Source: UBA7803 sp040219135 (GTDB lineage Bacteria; Pseudomonadota; Gammaproteobacteria; Pseudomonadales; Azotimanducaceae). Taken from it: a stretch of 64,000 bases of DNA. Shown in pieces: positions 43,614 to 52,328 of the stretch. The DNA lies in contig JAVJTA010000002.1 of the NCBI GenBank assembly GCA_040219135.1, forward strand, positions 310,001 through 374,000. The letters are read 5' to 3'. The notes beneath the pieces are model-generated. The model was not told the origin of the DNA and did not search any database. It saw nothing but the letters and a program-made list of their open reading frames with translations. Each line of letters starts with the position of its first letter. Position 1 is the stretch's first letter. Position numbers and translations under genes: made by a program.

Positions 43614-43883
43614 CTAGTCGAGCTCGCCGAAGCCCTGATTGATCAGATCCCTCAGGGCGGCGAACGCCTCGTCCTCGTCGGGACCGGTCACGCTGAGCTC
43701 CAGCTCGCTGCCCACGGGGGCGGCCAGCAGCATCACGCTCATGATGCTCTTGCCGTCGGCTGCGTTGCCGTCTTTGCTGAGGCGGATGTCGCTCGCGTAG
43801 GCTTTCGCCAGATTAACGAACTTGCTCGCTGCTCTGGCGTGCAGGCCCAACGGGTTGACGATGGTGAGTGACGTATGCGGCAA
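43614..43883 (-). CDS. ptsO: Phosphocarrier NPr of the nitrogen PTS
   Basis: An 89-residue HPr-fold protein. The phosphorylated His15 lies in NPLGLHARAASKFV and Ser46 in ADGKSIMSVMLLAAP. Its company with ptsN, rapZ and rpoN identifies it as NPr, which passes phosphate from EI-Ntr to EIIA-Ntr, rather than sugar-PTS HPr. Confidence 0.93.
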   Translation of the reverse strand: MPHTSLTIVNPLGLHARAASKFVNLAKAYASDIRLSKDGNAADGKSIMSVMLLAAPVGSELELSVTGPDEDEAFAALRDLINQGFGELD

Positions 43884-43899
43884 GGGGCGTCCTCAGGGA

Positions 43900-44751
43900 T
43901 CAGTCCAGTTCCCGGTGACGTACCAGCACACTCGCAAAGTGACCTGCGAAATGCCGTCCCAGGGTCTCAGCCATGTAGACGCTGCGATGCTGACCGCCCG
44001 TGCAACCGATCGCAACCGTCATGTAGGTGCGGTGATCCTCCTCGAAGCGCGGCAGCCAGCGCTCCAGAAAGCTGCTCAGGTCGTTCTGCATCTCCATGAC
44101 CGTCGGGTCCGTTCCCAGGAACTCCTGTATCGCCGGATCGCGACCGGTGAGGGGCCGCAGTTCGGCGACCCAGTAGGGGTTGGGGAGACAGCGGATATCG
44201 AACACCAGATCGGCATCCACCGGCACGCCGAACTTGTACCCGAAGGAGCGGAACAGCAGTGACAGACCGGAACGAGTGCTGCCGATTACCCGGGCAGCGA
44301 TGAGGTCCGTGAGCTGGTGCCCGCGCAGATTGGTCGTGTCGATGTTCATGTCGGCGAGGTCCGAGAGGCTTTCCAGCACCTCGCTCTCCGCTTCGATCGC
44401 CTGCAGCAGATCGGTTCGTTCGTCGGTTAGCGGATGGCGTCGGCGGGTTTCGCTGAAACGTTTTACCAGCGTGGCCGAGAGTGCGTCGAGATAGATGATC
44501 TGGCTGTCGAGTTCCAGCCGATCGAGGGCCATGACGATTTCCGGAAATCGCTCCAGGTCGCGGCTGCGCGCATCTATGCAGACCGCCACGTTGCTACGCC
44601 GCTGCGCCGGGTCGCGCAGCGCGTTGTGTACCAGGGATTGCAGCAGGTTGATGGGGAAATTGTCGATGCAGTTGTAGCCGGCGTCCTCGAGGGCGCGCAG
44701 GGCGGTGGTTTTCCCCGACCCGGAGCGCCCGCTGATGATCACCAGCTTCAT
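43900..44751 (-). CDS. rapZ: RNase adapter RapZ
   Basis: A 283-residue protein with a Walker A loop GRSGSGKT (8-15) and an RNA-binding C-terminal domain ending in VAIGCTGGQHRSVYMAETL. RapZ binds GlmZ/GlmY small RNAs and directs RNase E to GlmZ, controlling glucosamine-6-phosphate supply in enterobacteria. The ATG overlaps the ptsN stop as ATGA. Confidence 0.95.
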   Translation of the reverse strand: MKLVIISGRSGSGKTTALRALEDAGYNCIDNFPINLLQSLVHNALRDPAQRRSNVAVCIDARSRDLERFPEIVMALDRLELDSQIIYLDALSATLVKRFSETRRRHPLTDERTDLLQAIEAESEVLESLSDLADMNIDTTNLRGHQLTDLIAARVIGSTRSGLSLLFRSFGYKFGVPVDADLVFDIRCLPNPYWVAELRPLTGRDPAIQEFLGTDPTVMEMQNDLSSFLERWLPRFEEDHRTYMTVAIGCTGGQHRSVYMAETLGRHFAGHFASVLVRHRELD

Positions 44752-45215
44752 GCGGCCTGGCTGCTGACCAGGCTCACCAGCTCCTTGTAGAGCTCACTGT
44801 CCGACGCCTGCTCTCTGAGAGACCGGCGGTTGTCCGGGTCCTGAAACAGGCGTGCCAGTGCCGCCAGGACCTCGAGGTGAGCGTTCGATTCCTCCGGTGG
44901 TACCACGAGAACGAACAGCAGGTCCACGGGCGCCCCATCCGGCGCGTCGTAGTCCACGGGTTCGTTGAGCCGCAGAAACGCGCCGTGGATTCGGTCGCAG
45001 GCGGTACGGCAGTGCGGGATGGCGACACCGTCGCCGAGCGCCGTGCTGCCCAGGCGCTCGCGGTTCATCAACTCGTCGAACAGCGTGCGCGCCGTGAGAT
45101 CTTCGTTGCGCTCGGCGAGCACCTCCGCGGCGATCTCGATGGCGCGTTTGCGCGACTGCGCGTCCACGTCGGCGCGGGTGGTGTTGTGGTCCAGAATGCT
45201 GGTGATGTCGAACAT
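44748..45215 (-). CDS. ptsN: EIIA-Ntr component of the nitrogen PTS
   Basis: A 155-residue EIIA of the fructose/mannitol fold. The phosphorylated His68 is in LGDGVAIPHCR; VDLLFVLVVPPEESNAHLEVLAALARLF is the family's central block (given as two joined pieces). EIIA-Ntr controls K+ transport and stress responses. It lies between hpf and rapZ as usual. Confidence 0.95.
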   Translation of the reverse strand: MFDITSILDHNTTRADVDAQSRKRAIEIAAEVLAERNEDLTARTLFDELMNRERLGSTALGDGVAIPHCRTACDRIHGAFLRLNEPVDYDAPDGAPVDLLFVLVVPPEESNAHLEVLAALARLFQDPDNRRSLREQASDSELYKELVSLVSSQAA

Positions 45216-45258
45216 GGGCTGGTTATTGCGCTACCTGGTGGTGAGTGGAACGGCCCGA

Positions 45259-45558
45259 TCAGCGGCCGTGATGACGATTGACCAGCTTTTCCTTGTGCTT
45301 GAGGAGCTGGCGGTCGAGTTTGTCGGTAAGGGCGTCTATGGCGGCGTACATGTCTTCGGAGTCCGCGTCGGCGAACAGCTCGGCGCCGCTCACGTGAATC
45401 GTCGCTTCGGCGCGCTGCTTCACCTTTTCGACCGAAAGCACGACGTGAACGTTGGTGATCTGGTCGAAGTGCCGCTCGAGTTTGCCGAGCTTTTCGGTTG
45501 TGTAGTTCTTCAGGGCGTCCGTGACGTCGACGTGGTGTCCGGAGATGCTGAGCTGCAT
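45259..45558 (-). CDS. hpf: Ribosome hibernation promoting factor
   Basis: A 99-residue short-form HPF/YfiA protein that dimerises or silences ribosomes in stationary phase. MQLSISGHHVDVTDALKNYTTEKLGKLERHFD starts with the family pattern (two blocks), then HVVLSVEKVKQRAEATIHVSG and DMYAAIDALTDKLDRQLLKHK. The ribosome-binding site GAGGAGG is strong. It follows rpoN by 18 bases. Confidence 0.95.
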   Translation of the reverse strand: MQLSISGHHVDVTDALKNYTTEKLGKLERHFDQITNVHVVLSVEKVKQRAEATIHVSGAELFADADSEDMYAAIDALTDKLDRQLLKHKEKLVNRHHGR

Positions 45559-45576
45559 GTTAGGCCTCCTCGGGTT

Positions 45577-47160
45577 TCAAACGAGCCGTTTGCGCTCGTT
45601 GGATGGGGGAATCGACAGCGACTCCCGGTATTTCGCCACGGTCCGCCGCGCAACGTTGATGTTCTGCTTGGCAAGGATGGTGGCGATCTTGTTGTCACTC
45701 AACGGTTTTCTCGGATTCTCCTCCGCGGTGAGCTTCTTGATCAACGCCCGGATGGCGGTGCTGGACACCTCGCCGCCGGAACTGGTTGAGACGTGGCTTG
45801 AGAAGAAGTACTTCAGCTCGAAGATGCCACGCGGGGTGTGCATGTATTTGCGATTGGTCACGCGGGAGATCGTGGATTCGTGCATCTCCACCGCTTCGGC
45901 GATGTCGTGCAGCACCAGCGGCTTCATCGCTTCCTCGCCGTACTCGAGAAACCCGCGCTGATGCTCGACGATCCGGGTAGCCACCTTCAGCAGCGTTTCG
46001 TTGCGGCTCTGCAGGCTCTTGAGAAACCAGCGTGCTTCCTGCAGGTTGTCGCGCAGGTAGGTATTCTCGCTGCTGTTGTCGGCGCGCTTCACCAGGTTGG
46101 CGTAGGTGTCGTTGATGCGCAGGCGCGGCGTTGCCTCGCCGTTCAGCTCCACCTGCCAGCGGCCGTTGCGCCGGCTCACCAGCACGTCGGGGACGACGTA
46201 TTCCGGAACGTCCGCGGCGATGCTGGAACCCGGTCGGGGATTCAGCGACTGGATCAGCCGGATGACCTCCGCGAGTTCCTCTTCGCTGAGCTTGAGTTTG
46301 CGCTTCAGCGCGGCAAAGTCGCGCGAACCCAGCAGAGCGATGTGCTGCTCGACGAGGCAGCGCGCGGGTTCCAGCCACTGGGTGTCCGCGGGTAGCTGCC
46401 TGAGCTGCAGGCTGAGACACTCGCCGAGGTTTCGCGCCGCCACGCCGGTCGGGTCGAACTGCTGGATGTGTTTCAGCACCGCCACCACCTCGTCGACGTC
46501 GACGGTCGTCGACTCGTCGTCGAAGGGCCCGAGGCTTTCGGTGATCTCTTCCACGCTTGCCGTGAGCATGCCATCCGGGTCGATGGCGTCGATGATGGCG
46601 ACGGCGATCATGCGGTCGACGTCGGACATCTGCGTGAGGTTTAGCTGCCAGATCAGATGGTCCTGCAGGCTCTCGGTCGCGCTGTTGCGGGCATCGAGAT
46701 CCCAGTCCTCGTCGGGTCCAGGGCCGCTTGCGCCGGCACCTCCGGGATAGATGTCGTCCCACTGGGTGTCCACCGGAAGATCCTCGGGAATCGGCGAATC
46801 CCACTCGCCGTCCACGGCCGCTTCGTCAGCGTCGCCGTCTGAGTCGGTCCGCAGGGACTCGAGGTTCAGTTCGTCTCCGTTGTGCTCGGCCCGGTCGTCG
46901 TCGTCGTCGTCGCCGGAAGGGTCGGGATCGGGGTCGTGGTCGCCCGGCTCGTCGGTGGAGTCACGCTCGTCCGCCTCCAGCCCTTCCTCGGCGAGGTTTT
47001 CCGACTCCTCTTCGAGTTCCAGCATGGGGTTCGATTCGAGTGCGGTCTGAATCTCCTGCTGCAGGTCCAGACTCGACAGCTGCAGCAGGCGGATCGCCTG
47101 CTGCAGCTGCGGGGTCATGGTGAGCTGCTGGCCCAGTTTTATCGACAGCGTCTGTTTCAT
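45577..47160 (-). CDS. rpoN: RNA polymerase sigma-54 factor
   Basis: A 527-residue sigma-54. Region I is Gln/Leu-rich (LGQQLTMTPQLQQAIRLLQL, 8-27), region II is unusually acidic (about 55-125, runs of Asp/Glu), the core-binding domain follows, and the C-terminal half has the HTH and the RpoN box ARRTVAKYRE near the end. ATG 47160 is the only sensible start. It precedes hpf, ptsN, rapZ and ptsO on the same strand. Confidence 0.97.
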   Translation of the reverse strand: MKQTLSIKLGQQLTMTPQLQQAIRLLQLSSLDLQQEIQTALESNPMLELEEESENLAEEGLEADERDSTDEPGDHDPDPDPSGDDDDDDRAEHNGDELNLESLRTDSDGDADEAAVDGEWDSPIPEDLPVDTQWDDIYPGGAGASGPGPDEDWDLDARNSATESLQDHLIWQLNLTQMSDVDRMIAVAIIDAIDPDGMLTASVEEITESLGPFDDESTTVDVDEVVAVLKHIQQFDPTGVAARNLGECLSLQLRQLPADTQWLEPARCLVEQHIALLGSRDFAALKRKLKLSEEELAEVIRLIQSLNPRPGSSIAADVPEYVVPDVLVSRRNGRWQVELNGEATPRLRINDTYANLVKRADNSSENTYLRDNLQEARWFLKSLQSRNETLLKVATRIVEHQRGFLEYGEEAMKPLVLHDIAEAVEMHESTISRVTNRKYMHTPRGIFELKYFFSSHVSTSSGGEVSSTAIRALIKKLTAEENPRKPLSDNKIATILAKQNINVARRTVAKYRESLSIPPSNERKRLV

Positions 47161-47199
47161 ACCGCGTAATGTCGGCGCCGGTCGGGGTTGCCCGGCCGG

Positions 47200-47925
47200 C
47201 TAGAGCCTGAATCCTTCTCCCAGGTAAACGCTTCTCACGGTGGCGTCGTCAAGTATGGCTGCAGGATTGCCTTCTGCAATGATGTGTCCAGCGTTGACGA
47301 TGTAGGCCCGGTCACAGATGTCCAGGGTATCGCGGACGTTGTGATCGGTGATCAGCACGCCGATGCCGCGCTTTGCCAGGGCGCGGATCTCGTTCTTGAT
47401 GTCGGATACCGAGATCGGGTCGACGCCGGCGAACGGCTCGTCGAGGAGCATGAAAGCCGGTTCGGTTGCCAGGGCCCGGGCGATTTCCAGGCGCCGCCGT
47501 TCGCCGCCCGAGAGGCGCTCGCCCATGGATTTGCGTACGCCCTGCAGGTTGAACTCGTCGAGCAGGGTTTCGAGCACCTCCTGCTGGCCGCGTCGGTCCA
47601 GGTCGCGGCGCAGCTCGAGCACGGCGCGCAGGTTGTTCTCGGTCGACAACTTGCGGAAAACGCTGGCTTCCTGGGGCAGGTAGCCGATGCCGGCTCTGGC
47701 GCGCTCGTGCATCGGAGCCCGGGTGAGTTCGTGTCCTTCCAGGTCGATGCGGCCGGCATCGGCGCGGATCAGCCCGACGATCATGTAGAAGGTGGTGGTC
47801 TTGCCTGCGCCGTTGGGACCGAGCAGGCCGACGATCTCGCCGCCCGATAGTCTGAGGCTCACGTTCTCCACCGCGACCTTGGTGCGGTAGGCCTTGCGCA
47901 GTGCCTCTGCCGACAGGGTTGGCAC
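47200..47925 (-). CDS. lptB: LPS export ABC transporter ATP-binding protein LptB
   Basis: A 241-residue ATPase that powers LptFG to extract LPS from the inner membrane. Walker A GPNGAGKTT (about 35-43), Q-loop YLPQEASVF, signature LSGGERRRLEIARAL, Walker B FMLLDEPFAGVDPISV and the switch His in ITDHNVRDTLDICDRAY are all present. GTG 47925 stands three bases after the lptA stop. Confidence 0.97.
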   Translation of the reverse strand: MPTLSAEALRKAYRTKVAVENVSLRLSGGEIVGLLGPNGAGKTTTFYMIVGLIRADAGRIDLEGHELTRAPMHERARAGIGYLPQEASVFRKLSTENNLRAVLELRRDLDRRGQQEVLETLLDEFNLQGVRKSMGERLSGGERRRLEIARALATEPAFMLLDEPFAGVDPISVSDIKNEIRALAKRGIGVLITDHNVRDTLDICDRAYIVNAGHIIAEGNPAAILDDATVRSVYLGEGFRL

Positions 47926-47928
47926 CGG

Positions 47929-48495
47929 CTACTCGGTGCGTGCCGCGGGCTGCACGGTCACCCGTACCGGGCCTTCCTCTCCCGACTCCGCATTGACCTT
48001 GCCCGCGACGATGTCGTAGTCGATCAGCTCGCCGGCAATCTCGTTCCCACCCTGCTCGAGGTACGCGTCGCTCTGCAGATGGATGCGCTCTTCACGGGTG
48101 AGGTAGACGATGGTTCGGGCGCGGGCCTTGACTTCGCCCTGGTCGGCCTCGAGCTGCTGCTGGTAGCGGGCCGGCGTGCCGGTAGCCGTGATCCGCACGA
48201 CCTTCTGGCCCTCGGTCTCGATGGTCATCTGGTCGGCGCTGACGCGCATGGTGCCCTGGACAGCCTCGACCGCACCGATGTAGACCACGGTGCCGGCGTT
48301 CTGGTCGTACTCGGCGCGCTGGGCTTCGATCTGAATGGGCTGGTCGGCATCTTCCGGGAGCGCACGCGCGGCGCCGCCGGGAAGCAGCACGGTGAGCAGT
48401 CCGAGAACCAGTGCCGTGCGGCTACTTGAACTGCGCCGGCTCGAGCACCGTTTGGACGGGTTCGATGGCCGACGAATGAAACGTGAGCAGGCCAA
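47929..48495 (-). CDS. lptA: LPS transport periplasmic protein LptA
   Basis: LptA forms the periplasmic beta-jellyroll bridge for LPS. DQPIQIEAQRAEYDQNAGTVVYIG (two blocks), MTIETEGQKVVRITATGTPARYQQ and IVYLTREERIHLQSDAYLEQGGNEI (blocks) are characteristic. The signal sequence core LVLGLLTVLLPGGAARA lies just after the end of lptC, but no ATG, GTG or TTG is next to it. TTG 48495 is chosen because AGGTGA is eight bases upstream; it gives a long basic N-region and a 74-bp overlap with lptC. GTG 48507 or a non-standard CTG at 48411 are alternatives. Product certain, start uncertain. Confidence 0.9.
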   Translation of the reverse strand: MACSRFIRRPSNPSKRCSSRRSSSSRTALVLGLLTVLLPGGAARALPEDADQPIQIEAQRAEYDQNAGTVVYIGAVEAVQGTMRVSADQMTIETEGQKVVRITATGTPARYQQQLEADQGEVKARARTIVYLTREERIHLQSDAYLEQGGNEIAGELIDYDIVAGKVNAESGEEGPVRVTVQPAARTE

Positions 48496-49078
48496 GCTGT
48501 AAATCACCTTCCAGACCAGTGGCCGTAGTGCGGCCGTACGGGCTGTCGATGATAACATCATGATCGGTTTCGGCGTATTGACGCCGCGGATAGACGGTCA
48601 GCGCCGGCGTCGTCAGGCGAAGGCGTTGCTGGTCGGCGCCGGTCTGTTCGAGAATGACGTTCTCCTGCAGCAGCACGGTTTCCTCGTCGGCGCCCGCCGG
48701 CGGGCGGCGCAGGGTACCGTGCGCCGCGCTCAGCTGCCACGGGGGCCGGTCGCTGTCGAGCAGGGTGAGCACCGGCTGGCTCAGGCGGGTAATGGCCTCC
48801 CGTTCGAAGTGACGTACGTCGTCAGAGGCGAGGCGGTACTCCAGGGTTCCGTCGGCGCGGTACTGGCTGACCACGGCCCCCTCCATGTAGAAGTCCGGCT
48901 CGCCTTCGAAGCCCGCAGTAAGCGTCGTGGTCAACGGGCCCGGGCCGGGCCGCTCCAGCACCAGCAGGGCGATGCCCGCGGCAACCAGCAGCAGAACGAG
49001 CATGATCCAGCCGCGCCCGACCCGGCTGGTGCGGTTGCTGTCCGCGCCGACCGGGCTGACGGCGTCCGGTTGACTCAC
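48422..49078 (-). CDS. lptC: LPS export protein LptC
   Basis: A 218-residue bitopic protein with one helix (about 25-42, WIMLVLLLVAAGIALLVLE) and a periplasmic jellyroll domain: DFYMEGAVVSQYRADGTLEYRL (blocks), W-Q-L-S-A-x-H-G, and YAETDHDVIIDSPYGRTTATGLEGDL (blocks). It connects LptBFG to LptA. GTG 49078 overlaps the kdsC stop as GTGA. Confidence 0.93.
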   Translation of the reverse strand: MSQPDAVSPVGADSNRTSRVGRGWIMLVLLLVAAGIALLVLERPGPGPLTTTLTAGFEGEPDFYMEGAVVSQYRADGTLEYRLASDDVRHFEREAITRLSQPVLTLLDSDRPPWQLSAAHGTLRRPPAGADEETVLLQENVILEQTGADQQRLRLTTPALTVYPRRQYAETDHDVIIDSPYGRTTATGLEGDLQLGLLTFHSSAIEPVQTVLEPAQFK

Positions 49079-49593
49079 GGGTCGTACGGCCAGCGCCCGC
49101 GGGCGCGCAGCAGCAGCTCGCACACTTCACGCGCTACGCCGTGACCACCGCGCAGCCCGGTGACGTAGTGGGTATGCGCCAGTGCCGACGGGTGGCCGTT
49201 GGCTACGCCGATCGCGAGGCCCACCATGGCGAAGGCAGCAAGGTCGGGGAGATCGTCACCGACATGGGCGACCGCGGCGCCATCGAGGCTCAGGCTGTCG
49301 ATCAGGCGGTGCAGCGTGGCGGCTTTGTCCACGACGCCCTGGAACACGTGCTCGACGCCGAGTTCCGTGGCGCGCCGTGCTACCGCCGTCGACGAGCGCC
49401 CGGTGATGATGGCGGTGCGCACATCGTGCTCGGCGAGCAGTTTGATGGCGCTGCCGTCCTGCACGTGGAACGCTTTGATCTCGTCGCCGTTCGCGCTGTA
49501 GTAGATGCGGCCGTCGGTCAGCACGCCATCGACGTCGAAGCTGACGAGCTGCACCGGCCGCGCCCGTGCCAGCACGTCGTCCGGGAACTCCAC
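49075..49593 (-). CDS. kdsC: 3-deoxy-D-manno-octulosonate-8-phosphate phosphatase KdsC
   Basis: A 172-residue HAD phosphatase that releases KDO for LPS. Motif I DVDGVLTDG with Asp20 and Asp22, motif II ITGRSS, motif III Lys at VVDKAATL, and motif IV HVGDDLPD are complete; it has no cap, as expected for the tetrameric KdsC type. GTG 49593 shares one base with the yrbG stop (TAGTG). The kdsD isomerase gene that commonly lies between yrbG and kdsC is absent. Confidence 0.95.
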   Translation of the reverse strand: MEFPDDVLARARPVQLVSFDVDGVLTDGRIYYSANGDEIKAFHVQDGSAIKLLAEHDVRTAIITGRSSTAVARRATELGVEHVFQGVVDKAATLHRLIDSLSLDGAAVAHVGDDLPDLAAFAMVGLAIGVANGHPSALAHTHYVTGLRGGHGVAREVCELLLRARGRWPYDP

Positions 49594-50561
49594 TAGATGT
49601 CAACCTGTTGAAACAGAACGAGATTGTAGCCGACCCAGCCGGCAAGGATGACGGCGCCTTCGAAGCGCGTGATCACCGGACGGGAACCGACGGCATAGGC
49701 GAACAGCGCCAGCGCCAGGGTCAAAGCGAGCATCATGCCGCAATCGCGCCAGAGGACCTCGATGTCGATTTCCGGCGCGCTGACGATGGCCGGCACGGCG
49801 AGTACCGCCAGCAGATTGAGGATGTTGGAACCGACCACGTTGCCGATGGCGATGTCGGTGTGGCCCTTCACGGCGGCTCCCACGGTCGCGGCCAGCTCGG
49901 GCAGGCTGGTGCCCACGGCGACCACGGTAAGCCCGATGATCAGCTCGCTCACGCCCAGCCACTCGGCCACTTTCACGGCGGCCCAGACCAGGAGCTCCGC
50001 GCTCAGCAGCAGAGTCACCAGACCGGCGACGAGCCACAGTACCGCGCGGCCGAGGCTGAGCTGGGGCAGTTCCTGCAGCTCGTCCTGGAGCGCGTCGGTG
50101 ACGCCGTCGTTGCCGGCTCCCTTATAGCTGGTCAGGCGGTACAGAATGTAGACGAGGGCGGCGATCAGAATCAGCCCGTCCAGGATCGACAGGCGCAGGT
50201 CGAAGAGCAGCACCAGCGTCAGCAGGGTGGCGCCGAGCAGCCATGGCAGCTCCGTGCGCAGCACGCCCTGGGAGAACGGCAGCGGCGCGATCATGGCGGT
50301 GATGCCGAGCACCAGGCCGATATTGGCGATGTTCGAGCCGATGGCGTTGCCCACTGCAAGCAGCGGATTGCCTTCTATGGAGGCAGTCAGAGATACCAGG
50401 ATTTCCGGCGCCGACGTGCCCAGGGACACCACCGTGAGACCGATGAGCAGCTTCGATACCCCGAGATGGGTAGCCGTGCTCGCGGCGCCCGACAGGAATC
50501 GATCCGCGCTCCACACGAGCGTGATGAATCCGACAATGAGCGCGAGCAGGGGAACCCACAT
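49593..50561 (-). CDS. yrbG: Na+/Ca2+ exchanger family protein YrbG
   Basis: A 322-residue inner-membrane antiporter with ten helices in two inverted halves. The alpha repeats are LTVVSLGTSAPEILVSL (about 42-58) with GNAIGSNIANIGLVLG, and LTVVAVGTSLPELAATV with GNVVGSNILNLLAVL; the Glu in each APE/LPE is the ion ligand. Position upstream of kdsC matches the E. coli arrangement. Divergent from mlaF. Confidence 0.94.
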   Translation of the reverse strand: MWVPLLALIVGFITLVWSADRFLSGAASTATHLGVSKLLIGLTVVSLGTSAPEILVSLTASIEGNPLLAVGNAIGSNIANIGLVLGITAMIAPLPFSQGVLRTELPWLLGATLLTLVLLFDLRLSILDGLILIAALVYILYRLTSYKGAGNDGVTDALQDELQELPQLSLGRAVLWLVAGLVTLLLSAELLVWAAVKVAEWLGVSELIIGLTVVAVGTSLPELAATVGAAVKGHTDIAIGNVVGSNILNLLAVLAVPAIVSAPEIDIEVLWRDCGMMLALTLALALFAYAVGSRPVITRFEGAVILAGWVGYNLVLFQQVDI

Positions 50562-50705
50562 AGGCGACGACGGGTCGAACCGACTTCCGATCGAAAACAG
50601 GCGCTCACTTTAGACGGAAGTCGGGCCAGCCAACAAGCTTGCGCAATTCGCGGAAGACGGCCGTGGCAGCGCCGCTGCCCACGCCTTTTCCCCCGGCTCC
50701 GATGC

Positions 50706-50711
50706 TATAGT
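50706..50711 (+). promoter_or_regulatory. Possible -10 element for the mla operon
   Basis: TATAGT lies 28 bases before the mlaF GTG. A convincing -35 hexamer is not visible. Confidence 0.35.
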
Positions 50712-50739
50712 TGCGCCGCTTCGAACCAGGCGACAGGGC

Positions 50740-51549
50740 GTGTCAGAAGACAATTACATCGAGATCCGCGACCTGCACTTCTCGCGCGGCCAGCGGAAGA
50801 TCTTCGACGGGCTGTCCATGGACATTCCGCGTGGCCGTATCACCGGCATCATGGGCCCCAGCGGGACGGGCAAGACCACCCTGCTGCGGATCATCGGCGG
50901 CCAGGTGCGGCCCGATGCCGGTGAGGTGCTGGTGGCCGGGCACGACGTCTGCAGACTGTCCCGGGACGAGCTGTTCGAGCTGCGCAAAAACATGGGCATG
51001 CTGTTTCAGTCCTCCGCGCTGTTCACCGACCTGTCGGTGTACGAAAACGTCGCGTTTCCGCTGCGCGTGCACACCAGCCTGCCGGAAGACACGATCCGCG
51101 ACCTGGTGCTGCTCAAGCTGAACGCGGTGGGTCTGCGCGGCGCCCGCGACCTGTTCCCGAGCGAGCTGTCCGGCGGCATGGCCCGGCGGGTGGCGCTGGC
51201 GCGGGCCATTGCCCTGGATCCCGGTCTGCTGATGTACGACGAGCCGTTCACCGGCCAGGATCCGATATCCATGGGTGTGCTGGTGTCGCTCATCAAGAAC
51301 CTGAATCTGTCCCTGGGTACCACGAATCTGGTCGTGTCCCACGACATCCACGAAACCTCGAGCATCGCCGACAAGCTTTACATCATTTCCGATGGCAGGG
51401 TCATCGGTCATGGCGCGCCCGACGACCTGCGCCACGATTCCTCTGCCTGGGTGCAGCAGTTCATGCACGGCTCGCCGGACGGGCCGGTTCCGTTTCACTA
51501 TCCGGCCGACGATCTGCTCTACGACGTGCTCGGGGACGGTGGTCGATGA
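50740..51549 (+). CDS. mlaF: Phospholipid ABC transporter ATP-binding protein MlaF
   Basis: A 269-residue ATPase of the MlaFEDB complex, which moves phospholipid between inner membrane and MlaC to keep outer-membrane asymmetry. Walker A GPSGTGKTT, Q-loop LFQSSALFTDL, signature LSGGMARRVALARAI, Walker B LLMYDEPFTGQDPISMG and switch VVSHDIHE are present. Start GTG 50740. The C-terminal extension (about 240-269), where MlaF binds MlaB, is kept. Confidence 0.96.
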   Translation: MSEDNYIEIRDLHFSRGQRKIFDGLSMDIPRGRITGIMGPSGTGKTTLLRIIGGQVRPDAGEVLVAGHDVCRLSRDELFELRKNMGMLFQSSALFTDLSVYENVAFPLRVHTSLPEDTIRDLVLLKLNAVGLRGARDLFPSELSGGMARRVALARAIALDPGLLMYDEPFTGQDPISMGVLVSLIKNLNLSLGTTNLVVSHDIHETSSIADKLYIISDGRVIGHGAPDDLRHDSSAWVQQFMHGSPDGPVPFHYPADDLLYDVLGDGGR

Positions 51550-52328
51550 TCGTTCTGCTCCGCAGCCTCGGCATTCTGACGCTGGAACGGCTGCGCGGCC
51601 TGGGCAGCGCGACCGTCATGTGGGTCACGGCACTCGCCGGTCTGCCGCGGCGCGGCGACATGGCTCTGCTCGGCCGGCAGATCTACAACATCGGCGTGCT
51701 GTCACTGGTGATCATCGTGCTGTCGGCGTTCTCCATCGGCGCCGTCATCGCCCTGCAGTTCTACACCCAGCTCGCGCGCTTCGGCGCCGAGGACGCGGTG
51801 GGACTCGGCCTTGCTCTGGTGCTGCTGCGGGAACTCGGTCCGGTGGTGACCGCGCTGCTGTTTGCCGGTCGTGCGGGCTCGGCGATCACCGCGGAAATCG
51901 GGCTGATGAAGAGCACCGAGCAGCTTTCCAGCATGGAGATGATGGGGGTGGATCCGCTGCATCGCATCGTGGCGCCGCGGCTGTGGGCCGGAATTCTCTG
52001 CCTGCCGCTGCTCACGGCGATCTTCAACGTGGTGGCGATCTACGGCGGCAGCGTGGTGGCGGTGCAGTGGCTCGGCAGCGACTCGGGCGGGTTCTGGTCC
52101 GGCATGCAGGACACCGTGGAGATCTGGGACGACATCGGCAAAGGCATGATCAAGACCGTGGTGTTCGCGGTGGTCGTCACCTGGATCGCCGTTTATCAGG
52201 GTTACGACACCGAGCCCACGGCGGAAGGCATCGGCCTCGCCACCACGCGCACCGTGGTGACCTCGTCCGTGGCCGTGCTCGCCATCGACTTCATCCTTAC
52301 GCTGGGTATGTACGGAGACTTCAACTAA
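51546..52328 (+). CDS. mlaE: Phospholipid ABC transporter permease MlaE
   Basis: A 260-residue permease with five membrane helices. Family blocks are LGPVVTALLFAGRAGSAITAEIGLM (blocks), MKSTEQLSSMEMMGVDPLHRI, APRLWAGILCLPLL and GYDTEPTAEGIGLATTRTVV (blocks). ATG 51546 overlaps mlaF as ATGA. It forms the core dimer of the complex. Confidence 0.96.
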   Translation: MIVLLRSLGILTLERLRGLGSATVMWVTALAGLPRRGDMALLGRQIYNIGVLSLVIIVLSAFSIGAVIALQFYTQLARFGAEDAVGLGLALVLLRELGPVVTALLFAGRAGSAITAEIGLMKSTEQLSSMEMMGVDPLHRIVAPRLWAGILCLPLLTAIFNVVAIYGGSVVAVQWLGSDSGGFWSGMQDTVEIWDDIGKGMIKTVVFAVVVTWIAVYQGYDTEPTAEGIGLATTRTVVTSSVAVLAIDFILTLGMYGDFN

